This document shows, piece after piece, positions 28,257 to 37,531 of a stretch of 64,000 nt of DNA; positions within the stretch are counted from its first letter, which is position 1; each line of letters opens with the position of its first letter. The DNA comes from Roseateles chitinivorans (GTDB taxonomy: Bacteria > Pseudomonadota > Gammaproteobacteria > Burkholderiales > Burkholderiaceae_C). The DNA is taken from contig NZ_PEOG01000010.1 in assembly GCF_002761755.1 (NCBI RefSeq), positions 1 through 64,000 on the forward strand, in the 5' to 3' direction. Below the pieces are notes generated by a model. The model searched no databases. It was not told the origin of the DNA and worked only from the letters and a program-made list of their open reading frames with translations. Both the position numbers and the translations under genes were made by a program.

Positions 28257-29102
28257 TCAGCGGCGGGCCATCGCCATCAGGCGCTCGATGCGTTCCTCGG
28301 TCGACGGGTGGGTGCTGAACAGGCCGCGCAGGCCGCCGCCGGACAGCGGGTTCATGATCATCATCTGGGCCGTCTCGGGATGGCGTTCCGCCGTCTCCAG
28401 CGGGATGCCCTGGGCGTAGCGATGGATCTTGTCCAGCGCCGAGGCCAGCGCCTGCGGGTCGCCGGAGATCTCCGCGCCGCCGCGGTCGGCCTCGAACTCG
28501 CGGGCGCGGCTGATCGCCATCTGGATCAGCGAGGCGGCGATCGGCGCCAGGATTGCCACCAGCAGCCCGACGATCGGGTTGGCCGGCCGGCCTTCGCTGT
28601 CGCGCGGGCTGAAGAACATCGCGAAGTTGGCCAGCATCGAGATCGCGCCGGCCATCGTCGCGCTGATCGTGGAGATCAGGATGTCGCGGTGCTTCACGTG
28701 CGCCAGTTCGTGGGCCATCACGCCGCGCAACTCGCGTTCCGACAGCACGCGCAGGATGCCGGTCGTCGCGGCGACCGCGGCGTTGTCCGGGTTGCGGCCG
28801 GTGGCGAAGGCGTTGGGCGCTTCTTCCTGGATCAGGTAGACCTTGGGCATGGGCAGCTGGGCGCGCTGGGCCAGCTCCTTGACCATGTTGTAGAACTGCG
28901 GCGCGCTGCGCTCGTCGACTTCCTGGGCGTTGTACATCTTCAGCACCAGCTTGTCGGAGAACCAGTAGCTGAAGAAGTTCATGCCCACCGCGACCACCAG
29001 TGCGATCAGCATGCCCGTCTGGCCGCCCAGCACGGAGCCGATCGCCATGAACAGCGCGGTGATGGCGGCCATCAGGATGGCGGTCTTCATCAGGTTGAAC
29101 AT
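28257..29102 (-). CDS. htpX: Protease HtpX (M48B membrane zinc metalloprotease)
   Basis: 281 residues. Two N-terminal helices (about 5-25 and 30-48), HELAH at 131-135 for zinc and catalysis, [11 protein letters not shown] for the third ligand, and two further helices between ([14 protein letters not shown] and [17 protein letters not shown]). HtpX degrades damaged inner-membrane proteins together with FtsH. The C-terminus [18 protein letters not shown] is the usual family end. It begins [10 protein letters not shown], preceded by CGAGGAGTG. A long upstream region contains an unusual inverted repeat (see separate entry). Typically stress-induced; no unambiguous heat-shock promoter could be assigned. 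Confidence 0.95.
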   Translation of the reverse strand: MFNLMKTAILMAAITALFMAIGSVLGGQTGMLIALVVAVGMNFFSYWFSDKLVLKMYNAQEVDERSAPQFYNMVKELAQRAQLPMPKVYLIQEEAPNAFATGRNPDNAAVAATTGILRVLSERELRGVMAHELAHVKHRDILISTISATMAGAISMLANFAMFFSPRDSEGRPANPIVGLLVAILAPIAASLIQMAISRAREFEADRGGAEISGDPQALASALDKIHRYAQGIPLETAERHPETAQMMIMNPLSGGGLRGLFSTHPSTEERIERLMAMARR

Positions 29103-29400
29103 GCAATCACTCCTCGGAAAGCTGCGGCCGGAGCCGCGATCGGAAATCAGTCTGAACGGTACACCGTCCAGGTCGTCCCACCTGACGGCGGGGTCGGCGC
29201 ATTCAAGGCGGTTTCACCGCCAATTCAGTCAGAGTTAAGCGAACCCGGGCCTCCGCCCCGCGTCGCGCAAAGGAAGGCGCCCTCCCGCACGCGGGCGATG
29301 CCCATGCCCCTTGAAGCGAATGCCGAGCGTGCGGAGGCGATTGAGCGGAAAGGGGCATGGGCATCGCCCGCGAGCCGCTCGGTCTCCCGAGCAGCCCAGC
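29103..29400 (-). other. htpX upstream region downstream of fmt (298 bp)
   Basis: No coding sequence. It contains the htpX leader, a GGCGGT/ACCGCC hairpin (29207-29221), the 23-bp inverted repeat with a 37-nt spacer (29291-29373) and a GCTCGG/CCGAGC hairpin just behind the fmt stop (29378-29393) that may help terminate fmt. Confidence 0.5.
29291..29373. repeat. 23-bp perfect inverted repeat separated by 37 nt
   Basis: The arms lie at 29291-29313 and 29351-29373 and are exactly complementary. The left arm begins CGCGGGCGATGCCC and ends ATGCCCCTT. The spacer is unpaired. There is no U-tract on either side, so it is not an ordinary terminator; it resembles a REP/MITE-like palindromic unit. Confidence 0.8.
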
Positions 29401-30384
29401 TCAACCGAGCAATTCACCCACCTGCAACGGCCGCGCCTGAAGGAACGCAGCCGCCGGCAGGCGCTTGCCGCCGGCGCGCTGGAGCTCGGTCAGGCGAACG
29501 CTGCCGTTGCCGCAGGCCACGACCGGGCCGTCGTGCGACACCGCCAGCACCCGGCCGGGTTCGCCGCGCATGCCGTCGGCCTGGACGACGTCGGCGCGCC
29601 AGACCTTGAGCGGCTCGCCGTCCAGCTGGGCGACGCCGCCTGGGAATGGATCGAAGGCGCGCAGCCGCCGCGCGATCTGCGTGGCGTCGTCGGACCAGCG
29701 GATCTGGCTCTCGGCCTTCTCGATCTTGTGGGCGTAGGTGACGCCCGCCTCGGGCTGCTTCACTGGGCGGAAACCGCCACAGGCGGCGAGTTCGAGCGCC
29801 TCGACGATCATGCGGCCGCCGAGCGCTGCCAGCTTGTCGTGCAGCGTCGCGGTCGTGTCCGCCGCGGCGATCGGCAGGCGCTCGATCAGCAGCATGTCGC
29901 CGGTGTCCAGGCCCTCGTCCATCTGCATGATGGTGATGCCGGTCTCGGCGTCGCCCGCCTCGATCGCGCGGTGGATCGGCGCGGCGCCGCGCCAGCGCGG
30001 CAGGATCGAGCCGTGGATGTTCAGGCAGCCCAGGCGCGGCAGGTCCAGCACCCATTTCGGCAGGATCAGCCCGTAGGCGGCGACCACCAGCACGTCGGGA
30101 CGGGCGTTCAGCAAGGCATCGCGGCCGGCCTGGGCTTCGTCGGGGAACTTGCCGTCCAGCCGCAGGCTGCGCGGCTGGACGACGGTGAGACCGTGCGCCA
30201 CGGCCAGCTGCTTCACCGGCGAGGCCTGCAGCTTCATGCCGCGGCCGGCGGGGCGATCGGGCTGGCTCAGCACCAGCGGCACCTCGAAGCGCGCGTCGAG
30301 CAGCGCCTGCAGCGCGACGGCCGCGAACTCGGGCGTACCGGCGAAAGCGACGCGCAGGCCGCCGGGGATCGGGGCGTCGGCCAT
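29401..30384 (-). CDS. fmt: Methionyl-tRNA formyltransferase
   Basis: 327 residues. It formylates Met on initiator tRNA, the tRNA encoded twice at 57.2-57.5 kb. N-terminal domain: [35 protein letters not shown], then the catalytic [20 protein letters not shown] with the Asn-His motif in LNIHGS. The C-terminal domain includes [13 protein letters not shown] and [14 protein letters not shown]. The start codon overlaps the def stop by one base (TGATG on the minus strand), the classic def-fmt pair. Confidence 0.97.
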   Translation of the reverse strand: MADAPIPGGLRVAFAGTPEFAAVALQALLDARFEVPLVLSQPDRPAGRGMKLQASPVKQLAVAHGLTVVQPRSLRLDGKFPDEAQAGRDALLNARPDVLVVAAYGLILPKWVLDLPRLGCLNIHGSILPRWRGAAPIHRAIEAGDAETGITIMQMDEGLDTGDMLLIERLPIAAADTTATLHDKLAALGGRMIVEALELAACGGFRPVKQPEAGVTYAHKIEKAESQIRWSDDATQIARRLRAFDPFPGGVAQLDGEPLKVWRADVVQADGMRGEPGRVLAVSHDGPVVACGNGSVRLTELQRAGGKRLPAAAFLQARPLQVGELLG

Positions 30385-30896
30385 CAGCGCTTGGCGTCCT
30401 CGCGGGCCTTCTTCACCAGCTTGGTCTTGATGCGTTCGCGCTTGAGCGGGCTCAGGTACTCGACGAACACCTTGCCGGCCAGATGGTCCATCTCATGCTG
30501 GACGCAGACGGCCAGCAGGCCCTCGGCGTCGAACTGGAAGGTATGGCCGTCGCGGTCCAGCGCCTGCACGGTGACCTTCTTGTGGCGCATGACCTTGTCG
30601 TAGATGGTCGGCACGGAGAGGCAACCCTCCTCGCCTTCGATCATTTCCTCGCTGCGCGCGACCAGCTCCGGGTTGACCAGCACCAGCGGCTGGTTGCGTT
30701 CCTCGGAGACATCCATCACCAGCAGGCGCTCGTGCACGTCCACCTGGGTGGCGGCGAGGCCGACGCCGTCAGCGTCGTACATCGTCTCCAGCATGTCGTC
30801 GGCCAATGCGCGGATGCGATCGTCGACGGCGGTGATCGGCTTGGCGACGGTATGCAGGCGCGGATCGGGGTATCGAAGAATGGAAAGTTTCGCCAT
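30384..30896 (-). CDS. def: Peptide deformylase
   Basis: 170 residues. All three deformylase motifs are present: [18 protein letters not shown] with the metal-ligand Cys, and [10 protein letters not shown] with the two ligand His and the catalytic Glu. It removes the formyl group from nascent proteins. Start taken at [14 protein letters not shown], the usual N-terminus; the frame open upstream is noise. It precedes fmt on the same transcript and diverges from the LysM gene. Confidence 0.97.
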   Translation of the reverse strand: MAKLSILRYPDPRLHTVAKPITAVDDRIRALADDMLETMYDADGVGLAATQVDVHERLLVMDVSEERNQPLVLVNPELVARSEEMIEGEEGCLSVPTIYDKVMRHKKVTVQALDRDGHTFQFDAEGLLAVCVQHEMDHLAGKVFVEYLSPLKRERIKTKLVKKAREDAKR

Positions 30897-31122
30897 GGTG
30901 GGGACGCGAAGGGTGGTGGACCGCTGTGGACGGCGCACAACGCCTGTTTGTAAGGGCTTGCAAGGGACGGCGGGCACCTTCATTGCGGGTGCCCCTGAAC
31001 CGGGGCAGAATCGCCGCCAGCGAGAAGGTCGATTTTCGCCGATTTGGCGGACTGCACGGCCCTCGTCACAAAAGCGCCATTGGCCACGAGGGGCCTTCGA
31101 TCTCGGCGCGGGAGAACAAGTA

Positions 31123-32280
31123 ATGACGCAAAGGCGGCCGCTGGGCTTGACGACGATTTCTGCAGCCCTGCTGGCGGCCTCTGCCGCCGCGACGTCCTTC
31201 GCGGCAGGCAACTACCCCATCACGCCGGAGCAGCGCCAGACCGCCCAGCAGGTCGCGCAGGCCGGTGTGCCGTTGTCGGAACTGGCGCCCAACGCGCCTG
31301 ACACCTACACCGTCAAGTCGGGCGACACGCTGTGGGCCATTTCCGGCCTGTTCCTGAAGAGCCCATGGCGCTGGCCCGAGCTCTGGGGCATGAACACCGA
31401 CCAGATCCGCAACCCCCACCTGATCTATCCGGGCCAGGTGCTGATGCTGATCAAGTCCGACGGGCGCGCGCGGCTGCAGGTGGGCCGCGATGTCGGCGGC
31501 GCGGCGGGCGGCACGGTCAAGCTGTCGCCGCGCGTGCGCGCCGAGTCGCTGTACGACGGCTCCATCGCCGCGATCCCGCAGCACCTGATCGAACCCTTCC
31601 TCAACGAGGCGGTCGTCCTGAACGGCAACGAACTGGCCACGGCCCCGCGCATCGTCTCGGCGCAGGAGAACCGGGTCTGGATGACCAAGGGCGACCGGGC
31701 CTACGTGCGGGGCAACCTGGCACCGAACGTCGACGCCTTCCGCGTGTTCCGCGAGCCGCGCCCGCTGCGCGACCCGGTGTCGAAGGAAGTGCTCGGCTAC
31801 GAGGCCGTCTATGTCGGTACCGCGGACCTGACCCGTGCAGGCAGCCCCGCGACGAACAAGAGCCAGGAAGTTCCGGCGACGCTCACGCTGACGCTGAATC
31901 GCCTGGAGGCGCAGCCCGGCGACCGGATCGCGCCGATTCCGCCGCGCGCCTACACGAACTATGTGCCCCACGCGCCGGCTGGCGCGATCGATGGCTACAT
32001 CATTTCCATCTATGGCGACGCGATCACCGCGGGCCAGAACCAGATCGTCGCGCTCAACAAGGGCAGCCGGGACGGCCTCGAGCGCGGTCATGTGCTGGCG
32101 CTCTGGCACAGCGGCCGTGTCGTGCGCGACCCGACGACGCCGCGCCGCGAGGAAGTGAAGCTCCCCGACGAGCGCCACGGCCAGCTGTTCGTCTTCCAGG
32201 TCTTCGACCGGGTGTCGTACGCGCTGATCCTGTCGGTCCAGGAACCGGTCGTCCCGGGCGACCGCTTCACCCAGCCGTGA
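31123..32280 (+). CDS. Secreted LysM-domain protein
   Basis: 385 residues. Signal peptide of about 28 residues ([21 protein letters not shown]). One LysM at about 60-110 ([20 protein letters not shown] ... [14 protein letters not shown]) should bind peptidoglycan. The remaining ~270 residues ([31 protein letters not shown] and following) are the conserved but uncharacterised region of the betaproteobacterial LysM proteins encoded next to def-fmt and dprA. A periplasmic or septal wall-related role is likely, mechanism unknown. A CAGAAT box sits about 115 bp upstream. Confidence 0.85.
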   Translation: MTQRRPLGLTTISAALLAASAAATSFAAGNYPITPEQRQTAQQVAQAGVPLSELAPNAPDTYTVKSGDTLWAISGLFLKSPWRWPELWGMNTDQIRNPHLIYPGQVLMLIKSDGRARLQVGRDVGGAAGGTVKLSPRVRAESLYDGSIAAIPQHLIEPFLNEAVVLNGNELATAPRIVSAQENRVWMTKGDRAYVRGNLAPNVDAFRVFREPRPLRDPVSKEVLGYEAVYVGTADLTRAGSPATNKSQEVPATLTLTLNRLEAQPGDRIAPIPPRAYTNYVPHAPAGAIDGYIISIYGDAITAGQNQIVALNKGSRDGLERGHVLALWHSGRVVRDPTTPRREEVKLPDERHGQLFVFQVFDRVSYALILSVQEPVVPGDRFTQP

Positions 32281-32322
32281 TCGAGCGGCTCTCCGGACCA
32301 GGTCGCAGTCAGGACCGAACGG

Positions 32323-33447
32323 ATGAGCCCCGAGGACCTGCGCGACTGGCTCCGGCTGCTGTCCTGCGTCTCACGCGGAGCCGCCCGCCGACTGCTCGCG
32401 CGTCACGGCGACCCTGGTGCCGCCCTGGCGGCCGGTCGAGCCGGCTGGGGTCCGGCGGTCTCGGCCGAGGAAGCTGAGCGGCTGCGCAGCCAGCCCACGG
32501 AGCTGGACCGCCTCGTGGGCCGGACGCAGGAATGGCTGTCGGGCGGCGAACGACGCTCGATCCTGCTGCTCGGCGACGCCGACTACCCCGCGCCACTGCT
32601 CCACACCGCGGACCCGCCGCTGATGCTGTACCTCGACGGCCGACGCGAACTGCTGGGTCAGCGCTGCGTCGCTGTGGTCGGCAGCCGCCGACCCAGCCTC
32701 CAGGGCGACGAGAACGCGCGCCACTTCGCCGCCGGCCTGGGCGAAGCCGGCTTCTGCGTTGTCTCCGGCCTTGCGCAGGGCATCGATGGCGCCGCGCACG
32801 AGGCGGCGCTGTACACGCGCGGTGGCACGATCGCCGTGCTCGGCACCGGGCCGGACCAGGTCTACCCGCTCGGTCACGCCGAACTCTCCCGCCACATCGC
32901 CCGACGTGGTCTGCTGGTCAGCGAATACTTCGTCGGCACGCCACCGATGGCGCCGAATTTCCCTCAACGCAATCGCATCATCGCGGGCCTGTCCGAAGGC
33001 TGCCTGGTCGTGGAGGCGGCGCTGAAGTCCGGCTCGCTGATCACCGCGCGGCAGGCTTCGGAAGCGGGCCGCGAGGTCTTCGCGGTGCCCGGACCGATCC
33101 ACTCCCCACAGTCCAAGGGCTGTCACCACCTGCTGAAGCAGGGGGCCTGCCTGGTCCAGGATCTGGACGACCTGCTCGCCGAGTTGCCGGCCCATGGGTC
33201 GCCACGACAGGCGGCGGTCGATCCGGCGTCGGAACCGGAGGCCGAGGCGGCGCCAGAACCCTCCCCGGCGCAGGACGAACACCCGCTCCTGCGGGCGATC
33301 GGCCGGGACACCGTCTCGCTCGAACAGCTGTCTCAGCGCAGCGGCTGGCCGCAGGACGAACTGAACGCCACCTTGCTGGATCTGGAGCTCGACGGCCTCG
33401 TCGCCCGGCTTCCCGGCGCGCTGTTCCAGCGCCGCCGCCGTGCCTGA
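32323..33447 (+). CDS. dprA: DNA-processing protein DprA
   Basis: 374 residues. The Rossmann-like DprA core covers about 90-300: VVGSRRPSLQGDE, GFCVVSGLAQGIDGAAHEAAL, LGTGPDQVYPLGHAEL, LVSEYFVGTPPMAPNFPQRNRIIAGLS and VVEAALKSGSLITARQA. The C-terminal winged-helix region is at about 320-374 (DTVSLEQLSQRSGWPQDELNATLLDLELDGLV). It loads RecA on incoming single-stranded DNA in natural transformation. It begins 42 bp after the LysM gene, so probably co-transcribed. Confidence 0.96.
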   Translation: MSPEDLRDWLRLLSCVSRGAARRLLARHGDPGAALAAGRAGWGPAVSAEEAERLRSQPTELDRLVGRTQEWLSGGERRSILLLGDADYPAPLLHTADPPLMLYLDGRRELLGQRCVAVVGSRRPSLQGDENARHFAAGLGEAGFCVVSGLAQGIDGAAHEAALYTRGGTIAVLGTGPDQVYPLGHAELSRHIARRGLLVSEYFVGTPPMAPNFPQRNRIIAGLSEGCLVVEAALKSGSLITARQASEAGREVFAVPGPIHSPQSKGCHHLLKQGACLVQDLDDLLAELPAHGSPRQAAVDPASEPEAEAAPEPSPAQDEHPLLRAIGRDTVSLEQLSQRSGWPQDELNATLLDLELDGLVARLPGALFQRRRRA

Positions 33448-33512
33448 AGCATCCTCGGATTTCGGCGTCCGCCGGCGCTCATTTCGGCCGGAAGGGCTTT
33501 CGGGCGGTCGGT

Positions 33513-33518
33513 TATAGT
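33513..33518 (+). promoter_or_regulatory. -10-like box 7 nt before the smg ATG
   Basis: TATAGT, then GCCCGCC, then ATG at 33526. There is no ribosome binding site, so the mRNA could be leaderless. Confidence 0.4.
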
Positions 33519-33525
33519 GCCCGCC

Positions 33526-33978
33526 ATGTTCGACGTGCTCGTCTATCTGTACGAAACCTACTGGCGGCCCGACGCCTGCCCGGATCATGCCCAGCTGACC
33601 CGGAAATTGTCGGCAGTCGGCTTCGAGGATGACGAAATCCGCGACGCGCTGTCCTGGCTGGACGGCCTGGCCGCCTCGGCCCAGTCGCACCACGGCGAGC
33701 CCGGCGAGCGCAGCCTGCGCATCTATACCCGCGAGGAGCAGGAGCACCTGGGCGAAAGCTCGGTCGGCTTCATCAGCTTCCTGGCCTCGGCCGGCGTCCT
33801 GCCGACCGCGATGCGGGAGATGGTGATCGACCGCGCGATGGCGATCCCCGGCGGCCCCTTGGACCTGGAGGATCTGAAGATCATCGTGCTGATGGTGTTC
33901 TGGAGCCTGGGCGAGGAGCCTGACGCGCTGATCCTCGACGAGCTGTTCGTCGCGCCGGAAGAGCGTCTGATCCACTGA
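33526..33978 (+). CDS. smg: Smg/DUF494-family protein
   Basis: 150 residues, acidic and soluble. MFDVLVYLYETYWRPDACPDHAQL and LSAVGFEDDEIRDALSWLDGL are the family's N-terminal region; EMVIDRAMAIPGGPLDLEDLKIIVLMVFWSLGEEPDAL is the conserved C-terminal half. Smg is widespread in beta- and gammaproteobacteria downstream of dprA; its function is not established. The ATG at 33526 is preferred over an in-frame GTG nine bases earlier. Confidence 0.92.
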   Translation: MFDVLVYLYETYWRPDACPDHAQLTRKLSAVGFEDDEIRDALSWLDGLAASAQSHHGEPGERSLRIYTREEQEHLGESSVGFISFLASAGVLPTAMREMVIDRAMAIPGGPLDLEDLKIIVLMVFWSLGEEPDALILDELFVAPEERLIH

Positions 33979-34002
33979 ACCGAGCCCACGCCCTCATACG
34001 GC

Positions 34003-34035
34003 AACCGGCCCCGCATGACGCGGCGCCGGTTTTTT
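34003..34035 (+). terminator. Rho-independent terminator after smg
   Basis: AACCGGC pairs with GCCGGTT across a ~15-nt loop and is followed by TTTTTT. It ends the LysM-dprA-smg strand and lies just before the convergent DUF1631 gene. Confidence 0.75.
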
Positions 34036-34063
34036 CATGGGCGCCGGGAACAGCGCCGGGGCG

Positions 34064-36424
34064 TCAGGCGAGCAGCCGGCTCGGATCGACCTCGAGCTTG
34101 GCGAGCGCGTTGCGCGTCGCCTTGACGGTGAGCGATTCATCCTGGGCCGGCAGCATCAGCCCGGCCTGCAGGAACGCCGCCAGACGGCTCACCTGGAACA
34201 GCACGCCCCGCCCCTGCGGCGAGACGAACAGGATCAAGTGGTGCCGCAGGCCGCGCCAGACCAACTGGACCGGTTCCACCCGGCCACGGTAGTCCAGCAT
34301 GTACCAGCTGCCGACCTGCAACTCGCGCGCCCAGGCCAGCATCGCCGGCGTCGGCGCGGCGCCGCCTTCGGCCACCACTTCCAGACCGTCGCACTCGTGG
34401 CTGGACAGGTCGCGCACCAGCGTCTCGTTGATCTCGCCAGCCTCGGGCGACGGCAGCATCGCCTCCAGCGTCTCGAGCTGGCTCATCAGGTCGTCCAGGC
34501 GCTCGCGCGGGATCGCGGCGGTCTTGGCGGTGAAGGCCGCTGCCAGCGCATTGTTCAGCGAACGGATGTGCTCATCCTGCCGCTCATGACCCATGCCCGC
34601 ATGGCCCATGCCGTCTCGCAGCGTCTTCAGCAGCGGCGGCAGCCGCCGGATCACCTCGGCCCGATCCTCGCGCGACACCTTCGCGCTGGCCGACCAGATC
34701 AGGTCGGCCGCGGCGCGCTTCATCGCCTTGGTCTGCTCCGCCTGCGGCCCATAGCGCACGCCGGTCACCGCCAGCACGTCCGCCCAGACCTGGAACAGGA
34801 AGTCGCGCACGCCATCCTGCACCGGCACCTCTGACAGCATCTTGCGCAGCTCGATCGTGTACTGGATCGCCAGCGTCTCGCGCTGCTCGACCTGCTGCGC
34901 CAGCGACACGCCCTTCTTCGAGACCTCGTTCTCCTGCTCGAAGTAGTGGTCGAGGAATTTCTCGAATTCGGTCAGCACCGTCTGGAACACGCGCCGGCCG
35001 GTATCGGGATAGGCCTCGACGACTTGCACGACGCGCTTGATCTCGCGCTCGAGCGCGTCGCCAATCTCGGCGGTGGAGGTGCTGAAGCCCATCACGCAGG
35101 AGCCCATCCGGTCGATCAAGCGGCGCGCGGGATGGTCGTCGGTGGCGAAGAAATCCGGCTCGCCGACGGCGACCCGAAGCACGGGCATCTGCAGCCGCGC
35201 GAACCAGACCCGGATCGCCGGCGGAATGCGCTCTTCCTGCAGGATGGCCTGGAACAGCAGCGCGACCAGCTCGATCGTCGCGCGCTCCGCCGGTGTGTCG
35301 GCGGCGCTCTTGAGGACCTGCTTCAGCGCCTGGTTGCGATGGCGGATCTCATCGAGCGCCTGCGGCGCCGTCAGTTGCTGATCCACCGTGGCGACCTGGT
35401 CGGCCCGACGCTGCACCGCTTCCTGGGCGTGATTGATCGCGGCATTCAGGCGCGGCGAGCCGCCACGGGTCGTCGGCCCGCCAACCGATGCGCCGATCGG
35501 CGCCGCCGGCAGGCCGCTGCGGGTCGCCGGTCCAGGCATCGGCATGCCGGGCCGCGCGGGCGCCTGGGCGAGCTCCGGCACATGGCGCGCGAGCACCCGC
35601 TGCAACTGCGCCATCACCTGCTGGGCCGACTGGCTGGCCGGCGTGCCGACTGGGACCGCTGGCGCACCGGCGCCAAACGCCTGCGCGCCATGCGGCGTCG
35701 CCTGCGGCGCGATGCCGCCATGCGCGGTGGCCGGCGCCAGCGGCGCCGCCTGCGTCATCCCACCGGCCGGCGCGTTGCGACGGATGAAGGGCCGCAGGTC
35801 CACCTCGGGCATCACGCCCTGCTGGATCAGCCAGTGGTTGGCTTCGTGATACGCCTCGTTCAGCAGCTGGGAGAACTCGTGGTGCAACCAGCGCTGCAGC
35901 ATCTGCCAGACGGAACTGCTCAGTCCCGCCTCGAACCAGGCATCGAGCACCAGCCGCGCCAGCACCTGCGCGCGCAGCAGGTCCTGCTGCGCGAGGTCCT
36001 CGACCCGCTCCAGCGACTGCATCCGGTTGCGCAGGTCGCTGAATTCCCAGCTGGCCTTGTCCATCATCGCCAGCGCGAGCCGCGAGGCGATGATCTCGCG
36101 CTCGATCGTGTCGTCGCTGACCAGGGACAGGTTCTGGGGCCGCGACGACAGCGAGGCCGATCGCGAATCGCCCGCGCCGTGGTGATACGCATGCCGGAGC
36201 GACTTGCCCAGCCGCGCATGCCAGGGCGTCGAGGACCGCTGCCAGGCGTCGTAGGCATCCCGGCGGGCCATCTGCAGCGAGTGCTCGGCCGGCTGCGCGA
36301 GCAGGTCCTGCACCGCCGTGGTCAGGATCGCCACCATGGCAGGAAGCCCTCGCAGCAGCACCTCCGTGTGGACGCGCCGCGCTTGCGAAGCCAGGGCCTG
36401 GGATCTTGCGTCGGCGGCGGTCAT
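34064..36424 (-). CDS. DUF1631-family protein
   Basis: 786 residues, cytoplasmic, no membrane helices. Typical pieces are LGKSLRHAYHHG, VQDLLAQPAEHSLQMARRDAYDAWQ, PPAIRVWFARLQMPVLRVAVGEPDFFATDDHPARRLIDRMGS and, at the end, GSWYMLDYRGRVEPVQLVWRGLRHHLILFVSPQGRGVLFQVSRLA, which looks like a PilZ-like beta module. The middle (about 210-320) is an Ala/Pro-rich linker. The family occurs in beta/gammaproteobacteria and its function is unknown. It follows secF on the same strand after 33 bp. Confidence 0.85.
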   Translation of the reverse strand: MTAADARSQALASQARRVHTEVLLRGLPAMVAILTTAVQDLLAQPAEHSLQMARRDAYDAWQRSSTPWHARLGKSLRHAYHHGAGDSRSASLSSRPQNLSLVSDDTIEREIIASRLALAMMDKASWEFSDLRNRMQSLERVEDLAQQDLLRAQVLARLVLDAWFEAGLSSSVWQMLQRWLHHEFSQLLNEAYHEANHWLIQQGVMPEVDLRPFIRRNAPAGGMTQAAPLAPATAHGGIAPQATPHGAQAFGAGAPAVPVGTPASQSAQQVMAQLQRVLARHVPELAQAPARPGMPMPGPATRSGLPAAPIGASVGGPTTRGGSPRLNAAINHAQEAVQRRADQVATVDQQLTAPQALDEIRHRNQALKQVLKSAADTPAERATIELVALLFQAILQEERIPPAIRVWFARLQMPVLRVAVGEPDFFATDDHPARRLIDRMGSCVMGFSTSTAEIGDALEREIKRVVQVVEAYPDTGRRVFQTVLTEFEKFLDHYFEQENEVSKKGVSLAQQVEQRETLAIQYTIELRKMLSEVPVQDGVRDFLFQVWADVLAVTGVRYGPQAEQTKAMKRAAADLIWSASAKVSREDRAEVIRRLPPLLKTLRDGMGHAGMGHERQDEHIRSLNNALAAAFTAKTAAIPRERLDDLMSQLETLEAMLPSPEAGEINETLVRDLSSHECDGLEVVAEGGAAPTPAMLAWARELQVGSWYMLDYRGRVEPVQLVWRGLRHHLILFVSPQGRGVLFQVSRLAAFLQAGLMLPAQDESLTVKATRNALAKLEVDPSRLLA

Positions 36425-36457
36425 CGAGCGTGAGGTTGAGGAGTGCGGACGACTCTA

Positions 36458-37492
36458 CTACACGACCGCCCCGGCGTTGGGGTCGTCGGGATCGCCCTGC
36501 TTGGCGGGACCGGCCTTGACCAGATCCTCACGCTTGACGCCCAGCCACATCGCGATCGCCGCAGCCACGAAGACCGACGAGTAGATGCCGAACAGGATGC
36601 CGATGGTCAGCGCGACCGCGAAGTAGTGCAGCGTCGGGCCGCCGAACAGCAGCATCGACAGCACCATCATCTGCGTCGAGCCGTGGGTGATGATCGTGCG
36701 GCTGATGGTGGACGTGATCGCGTGGTCGATGACCTCGTGGGTGTTGAGCTTGCGGTACTTGCGGAAAGCCTCGCGGATCCGGTCGAAGATGACCACCGAC
36801 TCGTTCACCGAGTAGCCCAGCACCGCCAGGATCGCCGCCAGCACCGCCAGCGAGAACTCCCACTGGAAGTAGGCGAAGAAGCCCAGGATGATCACCACGT
36901 CGTGCAGGTTGGCGATGATGCCGGCCACGGCGAACTTCCACTCGAAGCGGAAGGCCAGGTACAGCATGATGCCGATCACGGTGAAGCCCAGCGCCATCGC
37001 GGCGTCGTGGGCCAGCTCGGCGCCGACGGACGGCCCGACGACCTCGCTGCTGGTCAGCTTCAGCGGCTCGGCGCCGTTGACCGCACAGGCCTGCTTGCTC
37101 ACCGACTCCCCTTGCGGGGTGACTTCCTGGTGGGCGACGACCTTGCCCTGCTCCGCCTTGCACAGCTCGCCGAAGACGCGATCGACCAGCTCGGTCTGCT
37201 TGACGTCCGGCTTCACCGGCAGGCGGATCAGCACATCGCGCGAGGTGCCGAAGTTGGTCACCTGGATCTCGCCGAAGCCCATCTGCTCGACGATGTGGCG
37301 CGTCCGGTTGACGTCCGCCGCCTGTGCGTACTGGACCTGGATCACCGTGCCGCCAGTGAACTCGATCGAGAAATGCAGGCCCTTGGTGACCAGGAAGAAC
37401 ACCGCGGCGATGAAGGTGAGGAAGGACACGGCGTTGAGGACCAACGCGTGCTTCATGAACGGGATGTCCCGCTTGATTCGGAAGAATTCCAT
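36458..37492 (-). CDS. secF: Protein translocase subunit SecF
   Basis: 344 residues. First helix, then EFTGGTVIQVQ (the D1 region), and the RND-type core with VGPSVGAELAHDAAMALGFTVIGIMLYLAFRFEWKFA, LGYSVNESVVIFDRIREAFRK and SRTIITHGSTQMMVLSMLLFGGPTLH. With SecD and YajC it forms the proton-driven accessory complex that pulls proteins through SecYEG. About 20-30 residues longer than E. coli SecF, mostly in the periplasmic loop. It begins 39 bp after secD. Confidence 0.97.
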   Translation of the reverse strand: MEFFRIKRDIPFMKHALVLNAVSFLTFIAAVFFLVTKGLHFSIEFTGGTVIQVQYAQAADVNRTRHIVEQMGFGEIQVTNFGTSRDVLIRLPVKPDVKQTELVDRVFGELCKAEQGKVVAHQEVTPQGESVSKQACAVNGAEPLKLTSSEVVGPSVGAELAHDAAMALGFTVIGIMLYLAFRFEWKFAVAGIIANLHDVVIILGFFAYFQWEFSLAVLAAILAVLGYSVNESVVIFDRIREAFRKYRKLNTHEVIDHAITSTISRTIITHGSTQMMVLSMLLFGGPTLHYFAVALTIGILFGIYSSVFVAAAIAMWLGVKREDLVKAGPAKQGDPDDPNAGAVV

Positions 37493-37531
37493 GGCGTTGT
37501 GCGCTCTCTACTCTTCGAGGGGCCGGGGCGC

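Noticed and set aside
29103-29230. CTTGAA upstream of htpX as a heat-shock sigma-32 -35 box
   Set aside because: No CCCCAT-like -10 at the right distance; only partial matches, so not reported as a promoter.
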